64,000 bases of DNA, from NCBI GenBank assembly GCA_964445695.1, contig CAYULF010000021.1, forward strand, positions 45,973 through 109,972, written 5' to 3'. Position numbers and translations under genes: made by a program. The notes beneath the pieces are model-generated. The model saw only the letters and a list, made by a program, of their open reading frames with translations, did not search any database and was not told the origin of the DNA. Positions 34,401 to 43,009 of this stretch are shown one piece after another. Position 1 is the first letter of the stretch. Each line of letters starts with the position of its first letter. Source of the DNA: JAUIKM01 sp964445695 (GTDB lineage: Bacteria > Bacteroidota > Ignavibacteria > Kapaibacteriales > UBA7675).

Positions 34401-35792
34401 AACGGTTTCCGCAACTTCGCCAACTGGGATCAGGCCGGCGGCGTAGGCGGTTACCCCCTGTCCCAGATAGCAGCTGCGGATACCTCGGGTCGCTTGTTCA
34501 TGGGCGGCGGCGGCGGCGCGGGACACGTAAACCACACCAACGGTTCCGGCGGTGCACGCGGCGGCGGCATCGTATATATCCGTGCAGGAACGCTGCGCAG
34601 CACGCCCAATTCGTTGATCACGGCGCGCGGACAGCATGCGGCCAATGATAATTCAACACTCAACCCGGACGGTTGCGGCGGCGGAGGCGCGGGCGGCACG
34701 ATCATGCTGCACGTAGACCAGATCCTGGAAGACGTCGAACTTGACGTTCGCGGCGGCAACGGCGGCACGCGCATCGCTGATATTCAGACAACATCCGGTC
34801 CCGGCGGCGGAGGAGGAGGAGGACTGGTTCTGCTCCCGCTGAACATCGAAACCAATGACTTCGAAATTTTCACGCATACGGCCGGCGGCGCTGCGGGCGA
34901 GCTGGGCCTTGCCTCCGGCAACAACTACGGCGCGGCACCGGGACTGCACGGCGCAATTATCGATTCGCTGAAAGGACGCGGCGTCTACGCCCAGGCAATT
35001 TTCGGTCCCTGCCGCGGATGTTATCCGGTGCGCAAGGCAACGACAGGAGGCTGCGGCAGCGTCGAGTTTGACGTCGCCGATGCCAATTTTGAGATCGTCA
35101 GCATCGAACTGGAAGCCGACAGCGACAATGTGTCGATGGAAACCGAGGAACTTAATTCGCTGCGCGTCGGCGTGGAAATCGAACTGGACAATCCGCTTCG
35201 CGCGGGCAACTATGTGGTGTATGCGCGCAACAGCAACGGCAAGGAGTCGATTTTCCGCGGCACGGTGCTGCCGGAGCCGCCGATGCCGGAGTTGAGCTTC
35301 CGCAACGACTCGCTCTTCATCAACTCGAATATTTTGCCGCGAATCGACTCGATTCAGTGGTACAGCGAGGAGCGCGGCGCTCTGATTCAACGGACGGCCG
35401 ACCGCCTTCCGCTGGTCGATTCCGGCGTGTATTGGGTGCAGGTCTGGAACGACGAAGGCTGCTCGGCATTTTCGGAGCGCTACAATTTCAATGCAATCAG
35501 CAGCGTGATGTTCCCGCCGTTGGAGCGGCCGCAGATCGAACTGGATCTCTTTCCGAATCCTGCTGACAACCTGTTGACGATTCGCTGTCGCACCCGTTTG
35601 CTGCAGGGCCTGGAAGTGCAGATCAGCGACGTGTTCGGGCGCATCGTCTGGCGACGAGCACTGCCGGACTATCAATCGCTGCATGAAATTGAAGTGGACC
35701 TGGACCGTCTGGCATTGGCGCCCGGGGGATATTCGGTCGGCATCCTGGCGCCCGGCTACAGAGCATCTCAGATGTTTATTAAACAACCCTGA
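31485..35792 (+). CDS. Large T9SS-secreted adhesin: IgGFc-binding-like head, Ig/PKD-like repeats, glycine-rich domain, sorting tail
   Basis: This 1435-aa protein has an N-terminal signal anchor or long signal peptide (IARALLLCGLILLFVVATMR, cleavage near AQ at 42). Residues about 45-510 match the IgGFc-binding-like domain also seen at 4264 (GREFFLCFPPNFH, ISVYGLNHAGASSDGFMALP, VVISDKPLAIFAGHQRSQVP, VSTWGKQFSV). Three Ig/PKD-like repeats follow (505-750; each opens like DAGPDITVCLGDTVMLNA or DAGADHVICPGESVQL). A middle region (750-1170) has WDGNVGGVVALAANCLIV and a very glycine-rich section (positions 34320-34860), recalling AgmC-like gliding proteins. The last 80 residues form a T9SS sorting domain (LFPNPADNLLTI, ISDVFGRIVW, LALAPGGYSVGI). 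Expected on the cell surface or released; adhesion or matrix function is inferred. Confidence 0.85.
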   Translation: MFTQAARILRTSGTYYHRPLIARALLLCGLILLFVVATMRAQDERDYLGREFFLCFPPNFHKAGGQSLPDDSLYIYISADRPTTGRIEFSDREGNRSERRFSIEDPSVAHVESFAYSDYELQGYNLNGLLNNPDSQNETVSRQVFYVVADRDISVYGLNHAGASSDGFMALPADVLDGYYVIPAFPSDTRILDNRPAPSSTPSQFAVIALNDNTEVLIQPNAPVPVANKEPIQVTLQRGQCYLVQSRISVSEPSNDLTGSVVISDKPLAIFAGHQRSQVPGGDNQNAATQDHIIQQVAPVSTWGKQFSVAPLVVTGDDDGVGNDIVQIVAAQAQTRIYINGAEKALLDAGQSLLEPISGPLYISSDEPIHVTHLRHSSSLTGAGTPRLGDPFALSITPKEQWLDKYTFSTAQAFSNLDREDRLVFEYQYLMITLPTGTPIDLTLDGVAVSDENFTEAPFGDFLYANIPVTTGRHELQSTVPFAAHVYGFGEADSYAFPAGAAHTPINLECSADAGPDITVCLGDTVMLNAVSIGFDEPTFRWSPAEDLISSPFAKQLRLRAMRTTWFKLLVRDERGCRAEDSVLVTVTEKPRIDAGADHVICPGESVQLGFEDPGVPISRVRWTPADKVDDPASPAPIATPGQATGYIVEVETASGCVVFDTVVVNVRERPIVDAGPDVDICEGSSAELTASGGVSYEWRPADGLNRTDIFNPIAKPEKSTKYFVRVTDVFGCVNEDSVTVFVSECRPCESISGIINEYASVVALDYPTRRVRVVDGSVFAPGDLAMIVQMQGVEINVEQAESYGRIENPMSAGAYELVRIDSISLNLLSLNRPIRNQYDPAGKVQVVKIPEYDHVTVVDRVIALPWDGNVGGVVALAANCLIVEDTISVDTSGFRGGRYEVQSGCRFEPNTTDWVSDQLCRFSYRGEGTASYGVPPNVYGRGAPANGGGGGNNHNAGGGGGGNGGAGGKGGNGFRNFANWDQAGGVGGYPLSQIAAADTSGRLFMGGGGGAGHVNHTNGSGGARGGGIVYIRAGTLRSTPNSLITARGQHAANDNSTLNPDGCGGGGAGGTIMLHVDQILEDVELDVRGGNGGTRIADIQTTSGPGGGGGGGLVLLPLNIETNDFEIFTHTAGGAAGELGLASGNNYGAAPGLHGAIIDSLKGRGVYAQAIFGPCRGCYPVRKATTGGCGSVEFDVADANFEIVSIELEADSDNVSMETEELNSLRVGVEIELDNPLRAGNYVVYARNSNGKESIFRGTVLPEPPMPELSFRNDSLFINSNILPRIDSIQWYSEERGALIQRTADRLPLVDSGVYWVQVWNDEGCSAFSERYNFNAISSVMFPPLERPQIELDLFPNPADNLLTIRCRTRLLQGLEVQISDVFGRIVWRRALPDYQSLHEIEVDLDRLALAPGGYSVGILAPGYRASQMFIKQP

Positions 35793-35866
35793 GGTTAAAC
35801 ACAGCCGAACCGGAGCGACACTTCCCGCTCAACAACAAACAAAAGCGACAGGTAAAGGACGAGAGT

Positions 35867-37036
35867 ATGAACGAATTGATTCAATCCGCCAAAGAATTGG
35901 AACAGGACCTGATCCGCGACCGCCGCCACCTGCACCAGAATCCCGAATTGTCTTTTGTTGAACACGAAACCGCTGCTTATATCCGCGAGCGTTTAACTGC
36001 GATGGACATTCCCTTCCGCACGCTGGCGGACACGGGCACGGTGGCGCACATCGGCAGCGGCGACAGATGTGTGGCCCTGCGCGCAGATATTGACGCCCTG
36101 CCGATTCACGAAGAAAGCGGCGTTGAATTTGCTTCACGCAACGACGGCGTTATGCACGCCTGCGGCCACGATGCTCACACGGCGATGCTGCTGGCGGCTG
36201 CGCGCATGTTAAAAGATCGCGAGAACACTCTGGGCGGCGTTGTTAAACTCATTTTCCAGCCGGGAGAAGAAAAACTCCCCGGCGGCGCGAGCATCATGAT
36301 CAAAGAGGGGGCGCTGCTGGACCCGGTGCCGGAAGTAATTTTTGGTCAGCACGTGTATCCTGATGCACCGGCGGGACAGTTGGGATTTGTGCCGGGCGCC
36401 ATGATGGCCGCCGCCGACGAACTGTACTGGACAATTCACGGCCGCGGCGGACACGCGGCGCAGCCGCACCAGACTGTTGATCCGATAGTTATTGCCGCCA
36501 ACCTGATCAACCAGTTGCAAAGCATTATCAGCCGCACGCTAAATCCTTTTGATTCCGGGGTGTTAAGTGTGACGTCCATTCACGCCGGGCATGCCAACAA
36601 CGTCATTCCCGACACGGTTGAGATGCTGGGTACTCTGCGCTCGCTCAACCTGGAGTGGCGCGAATCGGCGATTAACAAAATTGAGCAATTTTCGCAAACT
36701 CTGGCGGAGACCGCCGGCGGCAGTTGCGACGTGCGGGTCGTGCGCGGGTATCCGCCTTTGTTTAACAACGATGAGGCGACAGCATTTGCTCGCGGCACTG
36801 CCTTGAATCTTGTTGACAGCAACCACGTATTCGACTTCGAACCCAAAATGTGGGGCGAAGATTTTGCGTATTACGCCCAGGCGATTCCAGCCTGTTTCTG
36901 GATGCTGGGCGTTCGTGCACACGACCGCGATTCCGCACCGGGACTTCACAACTCCCATTTTGTCATAGAGGAATCAGCGCTGCACAGAGGAGCCGCAATG
37001 ATGTCGGCCGCCGCAATTCAACGCCTCCGTTCCTGA
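35867..37036 (+). CDS. M20D-family amidohydrolase (N-acyl amino acid / acetyl-DAP deacetylase-like)
   Basis: This 389-aa zinc peptidase-fold enzyme has LIRDRRHLHQNPELSFVEHET at the N-terminus (split), ALRADIDALPIHEESG (metal-binding Asp near 70-80), MHACGHDAHTAMLL (near 100), IFQPGEEKLPGGASIMI (near 135, with E for the catalytic base) and a dimerisation lid domain (GRGGHAAQPHQTVDPIVIA). The C-terminal GEDFAYYAQAIPACFWMLG completes the M20D pattern. It hydrolyses an amide of an N-acylated amino acid. It might be acetyl-diaminopimelate or indole-acetyl amino acid hydrolase-like; the exact substrate is unknown. ATG at 35867 is preceded by AAAGGACGAGAGT. Confidence 0.9.
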   Translation: MNELIQSAKELEQDLIRDRRHLHQNPELSFVEHETAAYIRERLTAMDIPFRTLADTGTVAHIGSGDRCVALRADIDALPIHEESGVEFASRNDGVMHACGHDAHTAMLLAAARMLKDRENTLGGVVKLIFQPGEEKLPGGASIMIKEGALLDPVPEVIFGQHVYPDAPAGQLGFVPGAMMAAADELYWTIHGRGGHAAQPHQTVDPIVIAANLINQLQSIISRTLNPFDSGVLSVTSIHAGHANNVIPDTVEMLGTLRSLNLEWRESAINKIEQFSQTLAETAGGSCDVRVVRGYPPLFNNDEATAFARGTALNLVDSNHVFDFEPKMWGEDFAYYAQAIPACFWMLGVRAHDRDSAPGLHNSHFVIEESALHRGAAMMSAAAIQRLRS

Positions 37037-37049
37037 GCGAGGTGCGATC

Positions 37050-37484
37050 ATGTTTGTTTTTTTCCCTGTTCCGCCGCAGAAAAAAGATGTCGACGCAGGC
37101 AAGCCGCTCGTCATCTTCGACGGCGACTGCGCCATGTGCAGCGGAGCGGTCAAAATGATCCTTAAACTGGAACGCCGCCCTGTCATGGAATTTGCTCCGA
37201 TCAACGGCGAGACCTTCAAGAAGGTTATCCCGAAAGACCTGCATGGCCGCGAAACAATGATGCTGCAAATGGACGGCATGACATTGATTGAGTCTGATGC
37301 GGTCCTGCAAATTGCTCGACTGCTCGGCGGGCCCTGGAGCCTGGCCGTGGTCTTGTTTCTGGTGCCGAAATGGATCCGCAATTCGATATACAAGTGGGTT
37401 GCGCGCAATCGCTACAAGTTTTTCGGCCGGAATGAATCGTGTTACCTGCCGCCGGCCGAGGTCCGCGAGCGCTTCCTACCTTGA
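37050..37484 (+). CDS. DCC-family thiol-disulfide oxidoreductase (DUF393, YuxK-like)
   Basis: This 144-aa thioredoxin-fold protein carries VIFDGDCAMCSGAVKMIL, containing the family DxxCxxC motif (near residues 24-32). A middle LIESDAVLQIARLLGG and a C-terminal YKWVARNRYKFFGRNESC follow the family pattern. The biochemical role of DCC proteins is poorly known; a redox function is inferred from the fold and CxxC. It starts 13 bases after the M20 gene and likely shares its transcript. A terminator is found 30 bases downstream. Confidence 0.9.
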   Translation: MFVFFPVPPQKKDVDAGKPLVIFDGDCAMCSGAVKMILKLERRPVMEFAPINGETFKKVIPKDLHGRETMMLQMDGMTLIESDAVLQIARLLGGPWSLAVVLFLVPKWIRNSIYKWVARNRYKFFGRNESCYLPPAEVRERFLP

Positions 37485-37513
37485 AATTACAGCATAACAA
37501 AAATTCAAATGTA

Positions 37514-37554
37514 AATCCCCGTCAGTCGCACAGACCGTCGGGGATTGTTGTTTT
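37514..37554 (+). terminator. Intrinsic terminator after the DCC gene
   Basis: AATCCCCG (37514-37521) pairs with CGGGGATT (37539-37546), followed by GTTGTTTT. It is 30 bases after the stop. Confidence 0.75.
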
Positions 37555-38001
37555 CGGCGTCTGCCGATACCCCAAGAGCTTAGCGTTCAACGGCGAATTC
37601 GAAGCGTTCACCAACGTTGCAAAGGCCGTTCACGTTTTTCCACTGGTACGGGTATGATTCTCTTGTTAGTCTTGCAGGTGAGAGCGCAGCATGCGGCGCG
37701 CGAATCCACGACGGCCTTCACTCAATAAAAGTCTGCACACAATGCAGGGTGGGAGGAGTGTGTCTGGTACGCGGAGGTACTGTCCGTGGCGGCGGGGCGG
37801 CTTCCTGGATCAAGTCCGAAGTGCGCCCTGACCGTAACCCTGCGAACAAAAACCAGGCACGGCGCCCAACACTGTCACGCCACTTAAACAAGATCTTGCA
37901 TGTTGTCTCGCCGCCACAGCGCAGATAGTTTCAAATCTCCAAAACTCTCTGTGATACAACTTGAACTACCGCGCCAAATATCTATCTGTTTAAGTCTCCA
38001 C
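37555..38001. other. Intergenic stretch without a recognised feature
   Basis: These 447 bases lie between two convergent genes (DCC on plus, metallophosphoesterase on minus). No ORF here looks coding. One copy of the CTCTTGTTAGTC-like motif shared with the dispersed terminator elements is at about 37652-37663, and TTAAAC words occur near 37883 and 37988. Confidence 0.45.
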
Positions 38002-39252
38002 TCACGCCCGCCGCAGCGTCAGAAGCGTCAACTCCGGATTGATGCCGATGCGGATCGGCAGCGCCGTCGTGCCCAGACCGCGGTTAACATACAGATGCTG
38101 ATTGCCGTCGCGGTACATGCCGACCCACTGACGGTACACGATCTGTGCAAAACTGTACTCGCGGTCCAGCACGTGCAGCCCCACCTGGCCGCCGTGAGTA
38201 TGCCCCGAAAGCATCAGATCGACCTTCGTTTGCCCGCGCACTTCTCTGTCCCAGAAGGTCGGATCGTGCGCCATCAGGATCGTCGGCAGTTCGTCCTCAA
38301 AACCCCGCAGCGCCGCGTTGAGATCTGCAAAATTCTGGCGCAGTCCGGAGTTATCCGTTCCCGCCAGTTGAAGTTGCGCGCCGTCGATGTTCAACACGCG
38401 GTTTTCATTTACCAGCAGGTCCACGCCGCCGGCGCGGATGCCGCGCTGCAGTTGGCGGTGGTCGGCGTCCGACATGTAGTGATCGTGATTGCCGAGGCTG
38501 CCGTACACGCCCAGGTCCGCCCGAAGTTTTTCAAATGCGGGGAATATGTTTTTAAGCTCGCGCGGATCGAAGTTTACCCAGTCCCCGGTGACAAGCAACA
38601 GGTCGGATTTCTGCTCCATAACGAGTTCGACAATTTCACGCACCGGGCCGCTCGTGGGAAAAGCTCCGGCGTGAATGTCCGACAACTGACCGATTGTCAA
38701 TCCCTCCAGCTGACGCGGCAGGTTTTTGATCGCAACGTCGTGGCGCATCACCTGAAAGTCGTGCACGGTGCGCAAAACGCCGTAACCCGTCAACAGAAAC
38801 GGCGCGCCCGCAAGCGCCCAGCCCGTGTTACCGACAAACTTGCGGCGCGACAAATCAGGTTCGGCAACTGCCGTGTTCTGTTCCCGCACCGGCAGCACAC
38901 GCCGCACCAGTTTCATCACCTGCCGACCTGTCCAGCGCAGCACTCTCAGCACGTCGCGAACCAGTAAAACAAGCAGAATCGGGAATTTGGAAACGTACCA
39001 GATCGAGGAGAAAATCAGCCCCACGTTCATCCAGAAACTCACCTGTCCTTCCGTGCGGCGGAAGTACATGAGCGTCATCGTTAGAGGCAGCATGACCCAC
39101 GCGATGATCGCAGGCGTCAGGCGCGTCCAGCCCGGCCAGTTGTTGCTGCGGCTGTGCTGCGACCAGCGCCGTACAACATAGGCGTCGCTGCCGCCCAGCA
39201 CCGTGACAAACACGAGAAAAACCACAATTGTCTGAAGGAGATTCTGATCCAT
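38002..39252 (-). CDS. Membrane-anchored metallophosphoesterase (YkuE/YaeI-like)
   Basis: This 416-aa protein has several N-terminal membrane helices (LLQTIVVFLVFVTVLGG, IIAWVMLPLTMTLMYF, and WYVSKFPILLVLLVRDVLRV, within residues 1-95). A RRKFVGNTGWALAGAPFLLTGYG segment near 130-153 looks like a second export or anchor segment. The phosphoesterase domain begins at IGQLSDIHAGAF (near 195), with LLLVTGDWVNFD, GSLGNHDHYM (near 255), ILMAHDPTFWD and LMLSGHTHGGQVG (near 345-357), which provide the two-metal site. Relatives hydrolyse UDP-diacylglucosamine or other phosphoesters at the membrane; the substrate here is unknown. Confidence 0.93.
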   Translation of the reverse strand: MDQNLLQTIVVFLVFVTVLGGSDAYVVRRWSQHSRSNNWPGWTRLTPAIIAWVMLPLTMTLMYFRRTEGQVSFWMNVGLIFSSIWYVSKFPILLVLLVRDVLRVLRWTGRQVMKLVRRVLPVREQNTAVAEPDLSRRKFVGNTGWALAGAPFLLTGYGVLRTVHDFQVMRHDVAIKNLPRQLEGLTIGQLSDIHAGAFPTSGPVREIVELVMEQKSDLLLVTGDWVNFDPRELKNIFPAFEKLRADLGVYGSLGNHDHYMSDADHRQLQRGIRAGGVDLLVNENRVLNIDGAQLQLAGTDNSGLRQNFADLNAALRGFEDELPTILMAHDPTFWDREVRGQTKVDLMLSGHTHGGQVGLHVLDREYSFAQIVYRQWVGMYRDGNQHLYVNRGLGTTALPIRIGINPELTLLTLRRA

Positions 39253-39314
39253 TGTTCCAGCTTTGACGTTTGCGTCCGTTTCAGCCCGGCGGTAGATATT
39301 GTCTTGTCGGGCGA

Positions 39315-39340
39315 CAGTTCAATTCAACAGTTCAATTCAA
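39315..39340. repeat. Perfect 13-bp tandem duplication
   Basis: CAGTTCAATTCAA occurs twice with no spacer (39315-39327 and 39328-39340) in the divergent region between the metallophosphoesterase and kbl. It may be a replication-slippage duplication or lie in the promoter region. Confidence 0.9.
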
Positions 39341-39505
39341 TCGAGTATGTTGGAATGCGGTCCGTGCTAAAGACTCGTTGCTGGCGCGCCTAGTGTTACC
39401 GCCATGCTTCCGGAAAGTTCAGCAGATCTTCGTATCTTTCGGGCCTGAAAAAGCCGTTTTAGCCGACGTTCACGTCCGAACTACGACAGGAAAGGACCGA
39501 TTTAT

Positions 39506-40708
39506 ATGTTTGAAACCATGCAGCCCGTACTGGCCGAAGAACTGAACAACATCCGCGAAGCCGGCCTCTACAAGTCCGAGCGCATTATCACCAGCCCGCA
39601 GGGCCCGGAAATCAATGTGGCCGGCCGCGAACACTCGGTCCTGAACTTCTGCGCCAACAACTACCTCGGTCTTTCCTCCGACCAGCGCGTTATCGATGCG
39701 GCCAAAGCGGCACTCGACTCGCACGGCTTCGGGCTTTCCAGCGTGCGCTTCATTTGCGGCACGCAGGACATCCACCGCGAACTCGAGCAAAAGATTGCCG
39801 CTTTCTGCGGCACGGAAGATACGATCCTTTACGCGGCGTGTTTCGACGCCAACGGCGGTGTGTTTGAACCGCTGCTGGGACCGGACGACGCCATTATTTC
39901 CGACCAGCTCAACCACGCCTCGATCATCGACGGCGTGCGCCTCTGCAAGGCCAAGCGCTACCGCTACACCTCGACCGATATGGCCGAACTGGAACAGTGC
40001 CTGCAGCAGGCCGACGCCGACGGCGCGAAACAGAAGATCATCGCAACTGATGCGGTGTTCTCCATGGACGGCACGATTGCGCCGCTGGATCGCATCTGCG
40101 ACCTGGCCGATAAATACAATGCGCTCGTTATGGTCGACGAATGCCACTCGATGGGTTTCATGGGGAAAAACGGTCGCGGCGTCATTGAACACTGTGGCGT
40201 GCTCGGCCGCGTGGACATTATCACCGGCACCCTGGGCAAGGCCCTCGGCGGCGGAATCGGCGGGTTTACGACCGGCCGCAAGGAAATCATCGACATGCTG
40301 CGCCAGCGCTCGCGTCCTTACCTCTTCAGCAACACGCTGCCGCCGATGGTCGTCGGTGCGTCGATTGCCATTTTCGACCTGCTCTCCAGCACGACGGAAC
40401 TGCGCGACCGCCTGGAAGACAACACAAAATATTTCCGCGAGAAAATGTCGGGCGCCGGATTTGACATCAAGGACGGCAGCCATCCCATTGTCCCGATCAT
40501 GCTCTACGACGCCCCGCTGGCACAGCGTTTTGCCGATAAACTGCTGAACGAAAACATTTACGTCATCGGCTTTTTCTACCCGGTGGTGCCCAAAGGACAG
40601 GCTCGCATCCGCGTACAGATTTCCGCGGCGCACACACGCGAGCACCTGGACCGCGCCATTGACGCGTTCGTAAAAGTTGGACGCAAACTCGAGGTTCTGA
40701 ACTCCTGA
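39506..40708 (+). CDS. kbl: Glycine C-acetyltransferase (2-amino-3-ketobutyrate CoA ligase)
   Basis: This 400-aa PLP enzyme of the alpha-oxoamine synthase family makes or cleaves 2-amino-3-oxobutyrate with glycine and acetyl-CoA in threonine degradation. It follows Kbl closely from end to end: VLNFCANNYLGLSS (near 50), SSVRFICGTQDIHRELE, the SDQLNHASIIDGVRL segment, MVDECHSMGFMG (near 212), and the PLP-lysine in GTLGKALGGGIGGFT (near 245). The last part, FFYPVVPKGQARIRVQISA, is typical. Purine-rich GGAAAGGA precedes the ATG. No threonine dehydrogenase gene (tdh) is beside it. Confidence 0.95.
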   Translation: MFETMQPVLAEELNNIREAGLYKSERIITSPQGPEINVAGREHSVLNFCANNYLGLSSDQRVIDAAKAALDSHGFGLSSVRFICGTQDIHRELEQKIAAFCGTEDTILYAACFDANGGVFEPLLGPDDAIISDQLNHASIIDGVRLCKAKRYRYTSTDMAELEQCLQQADADGAKQKIIATDAVFSMDGTIAPLDRICDLADKYNALVMVDECHSMGFMGKNGRGVIEHCGVLGRVDIITGTLGKALGGGIGGFTTGRKEIIDMLRQRSRPYLFSNTLPPMVVGASIAIFDLLSSTTELRDRLEDNTKYFREKMSGAGFDIKDGSHPIVPIMLYDAPLAQRFADKLLNENIYVIGFFYPVVPKGQARIRVQISAAHTREHLDRAIDAFVKVGRKLEVLNS

Positions 40709-40730
40709 GGAAGGCAGCCGGACGGTATCC

Positions 40731-43004
40731 ATGGCGGACCCCAAACCTACCCTGTTTCAAAAACTGCGCGAATCCGAGCTGAGCAGCGAACGCCTCGAAG
40801 GCGGCATTCGCCACGCTCCCTGGCTGCGGCTGGTAATTATTGCCACGACCATCCTGGTTTGCATGCTCAGCTTTCCACTCGTGACCGAGTACAAATTTTC
40901 GGTCGCCGTCGGATCCGAATGGTCGCGCGACACCATTAAAGCGGAACGCGCCTTTACAATCTTCAAACCCGACGAACAGTACCAGGCCGAACTGCAGCTG
41001 GCACGCGACAGCACCCGCCCGGTTTTTACCATTCGCGAGGACGTTCCTGAACGGGCACACCGCCTCCTTGAGACTTTCCAACAGCCTTTTTTGCTTACCC
41101 CCGAGTTGTCGGCCGACACGCTCGAGCAGATTTCTGTCGTCTCACGGCCGGTGATCGACCGCCTGATGGAACTGTCGCCGTCGGAGCGACGCGACGTTCT
41201 CAGTCGCGTGGCGCGCAAGTTGAACGAGTTCCACAATCGCATTTACGACTCCGGCCTGATCGACCGCGAAACCGGCGAGATTGCCACACGCCAGATTGCA
41301 ATCCAGGTCAATGCCGTCACGGAAAAACTCGAGTTTACTTCATCGTTGATCGACTTCACGGAGTACGGTCGGCGCATGGAAAAACTCAACAGCGAGCTCT
41401 CGTCCATCGAACAGATGGTGGCCAACGACCTGACGCCGCAGCTGATGCGCCCCAATCTGATCTACTCCCCGGAAATCACGCGTCAGAATCGCTACTTCGC
41501 CGAACAGTCGGTGCTCAAATCCACCGGCATTGTCGACGCCGGTGAAGTCATTGTCGCTCCCGGTCAGGTCGTGACACGCGACGTTCTGGCGCGGCTGACG
41601 GCGATGACGGCGCGCGAGGGCGAACGCAGCTACTGGCAGATCCTGCTGGGCAATCTGGTGCACGTGTTGCTCATTTTTTCTATGCTGCTGCTGTTTTTGA
41701 ACCGAATTCGCCCGCGCATTTTTTCCGACAACTATCAGTTCCTTGGGCTGTGTTGTTGTCTGATCCTGATCTCCGTGTTGGCGCGCATCAGCGTAGTGGA
41801 ATTTTCGCAGTTGCCGGCCGAGTTTTTGATCGTCGTACCGGCCTGCTCGATGCTGGTGGCGATTCTCTACGATTCAAGGACGGCGTTCTACACGACTATT
41901 ACCATGACGCTGCTGCTGGCCGGCACGCGCGGCAACGACTACGAAACGGCCCTGGTGGTGCTTATCGGCAGCACCTACGCCGCTTACACCGTACGCGATC
42001 TGCGCAGCCGCACTCAGGTGTTCAAAGCCATGGCGTCGATATTTATCGGCTATGGTCTTGCGATTACCGCCATCGGCATGCAGCATTCCACGCCGCTCAG
42101 CCTGATCATCGAAAAAATGGCATATGCGACGATCAACGCGATTTTCTCGCCGGTTCTGACGCTGGGTCTGCTCTTTGTCATTGAGCGCATGTTCAATATC
42201 GCTTCGGATCTGCGCCTGCTCGAATTCGACAACCAGAACCACCCACTGCTCGTGCAGCTGGCGGATCGGGCGCCGGGCACTTACCAGCACACGCGGACGG
42301 TAGCCCACCTGGCCGAAAGCGCGGCCCGCGCCGTGGACGCAAACCCGATCCTGGCACGCGTCGGCACTTATTTCCACGACATCGGCAAACTGGCGAAGTC
42401 CGAGTACTTTGTGGAAAATCAGATCGGCATCAACAACAAACACGACCGCCTGACGCCGCAGAAGTCGGCCAACATCATCAAGGATCACGTCAAAGCCGGA
42501 ATGGAAATGGCGCGCGAACATCGGCTGCCGCGCCGCATCCTGGAATTTATCCCGATGCACCACGGCACCATGTTGATCAAACACTTCTACGCCAAGGCGG
42601 TGGAAGAAGCTCAGGCCAAAGGTCAAACCGTCAACGAGGAAAACTTCCGCTATCCCGGTCCGCTGCCCAACAGCAAGGAAACCGGCATCGTCATGCTGGC
42701 CGACACGGTCGAAGCGCTCTCGCGCACGCTCGACGGCAGCCGCGAGGAGCTGTCGCGCGCCATCGATAAAATCATCAAGGAACGCCTGCTGGACGGTCAG
42801 CTCGACAAGAGCGACCTGACGCTGCGCGACCTGAATAAAATCAAGGACAGTTTTGTGCGCAATCTGGTCGGAATGTCCCACCAGCGCATCAAATACAAAA
42901 CCCTGCCGGGCGAGGCAGACGACGATGCTCCCCCGGCGACCGCCGCCGGTACATCCGCCGCAGGCGGCAAGCCGTCCACGTCCGCACCGGCATCCGGAGC
43001 CTGA
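40731..43004 (+). CDS. PgpH-like 7TM-HD phosphohydrolase (probable cyclic-di-AMP phosphodiesterase)
   Basis: This 757-aa membrane protein has an N-terminal helix (LRLVIIATTILVCMLSF, near 25-45), an extracytoplasmic 7TMR-HDED region (50-295), a seven-helix membrane block (300-500) and a cytoplasmic HD domain (510-720). The HD motif is intact: YQHTRTVAHLAESAARA, GTYFHDIGKLAKSEYFVENQ (HD near 555), DHVKAGMEMA and PMHHGTMLIKHFY. PgpH-type proteins hydrolyse c-di-AMP to pApA. A proline/alanine-rich tail ends the protein. xerD begins 5 bases after the stop, suggesting a shared transcript. Confidence 0.92.
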   Translation: MADPKPTLFQKLRESELSSERLEGGIRHAPWLRLVIIATTILVCMLSFPLVTEYKFSVAVGSEWSRDTIKAERAFTIFKPDEQYQAELQLARDSTRPVFTIREDVPERAHRLLETFQQPFLLTPELSADTLEQISVVSRPVIDRLMELSPSERRDVLSRVARKLNEFHNRIYDSGLIDRETGEIATRQIAIQVNAVTEKLEFTSSLIDFTEYGRRMEKLNSELSSIEQMVANDLTPQLMRPNLIYSPEITRQNRYFAEQSVLKSTGIVDAGEVIVAPGQVVTRDVLARLTAMTAREGERSYWQILLGNLVHVLLIFSMLLLFLNRIRPRIFSDNYQFLGLCCCLILISVLARISVVEFSQLPAEFLIVVPACSMLVAILYDSRTAFYTTITMTLLLAGTRGNDYETALVVLIGSTYAAYTVRDLRSRTQVFKAMASIFIGYGLAITAIGMQHSTPLSLIIEKMAYATINAIFSPVLTLGLLFVIERMFNIASDLRLLEFDNQNHPLLVQLADRAPGTYQHTRTVAHLAESAARAVDANPILARVGTYFHDIGKLAKSEYFVENQIGINNKHDRLTPQKSANIIKDHVKAGMEMAREHRLPRRILEFIPMHHGTMLIKHFYAKAVEEAQAKGQTVNEENFRYPGPLPNSKETGIVMLADTVEALSRTLDGSREELSRAIDKIIKERLLDGQLDKSDLTLRDLNKIKDSFVRNLVGMSHQRIKYKTLPGEADDDAPPATAAGTSAAGGKPSTSAPASGA

Positions 43005-43009
43005 CGACA

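Noticed and set aside
37900..38967. 355-codon open frame on the plus strand
   Set aside because: It overlaps the metallophosphoesterase on the other strand, which has complete active-site motifs.
39470..40744. 424-codon open frame on the minus strand
   Set aside because: It is the antisense of kbl, an unmistakable PLP enzyme.
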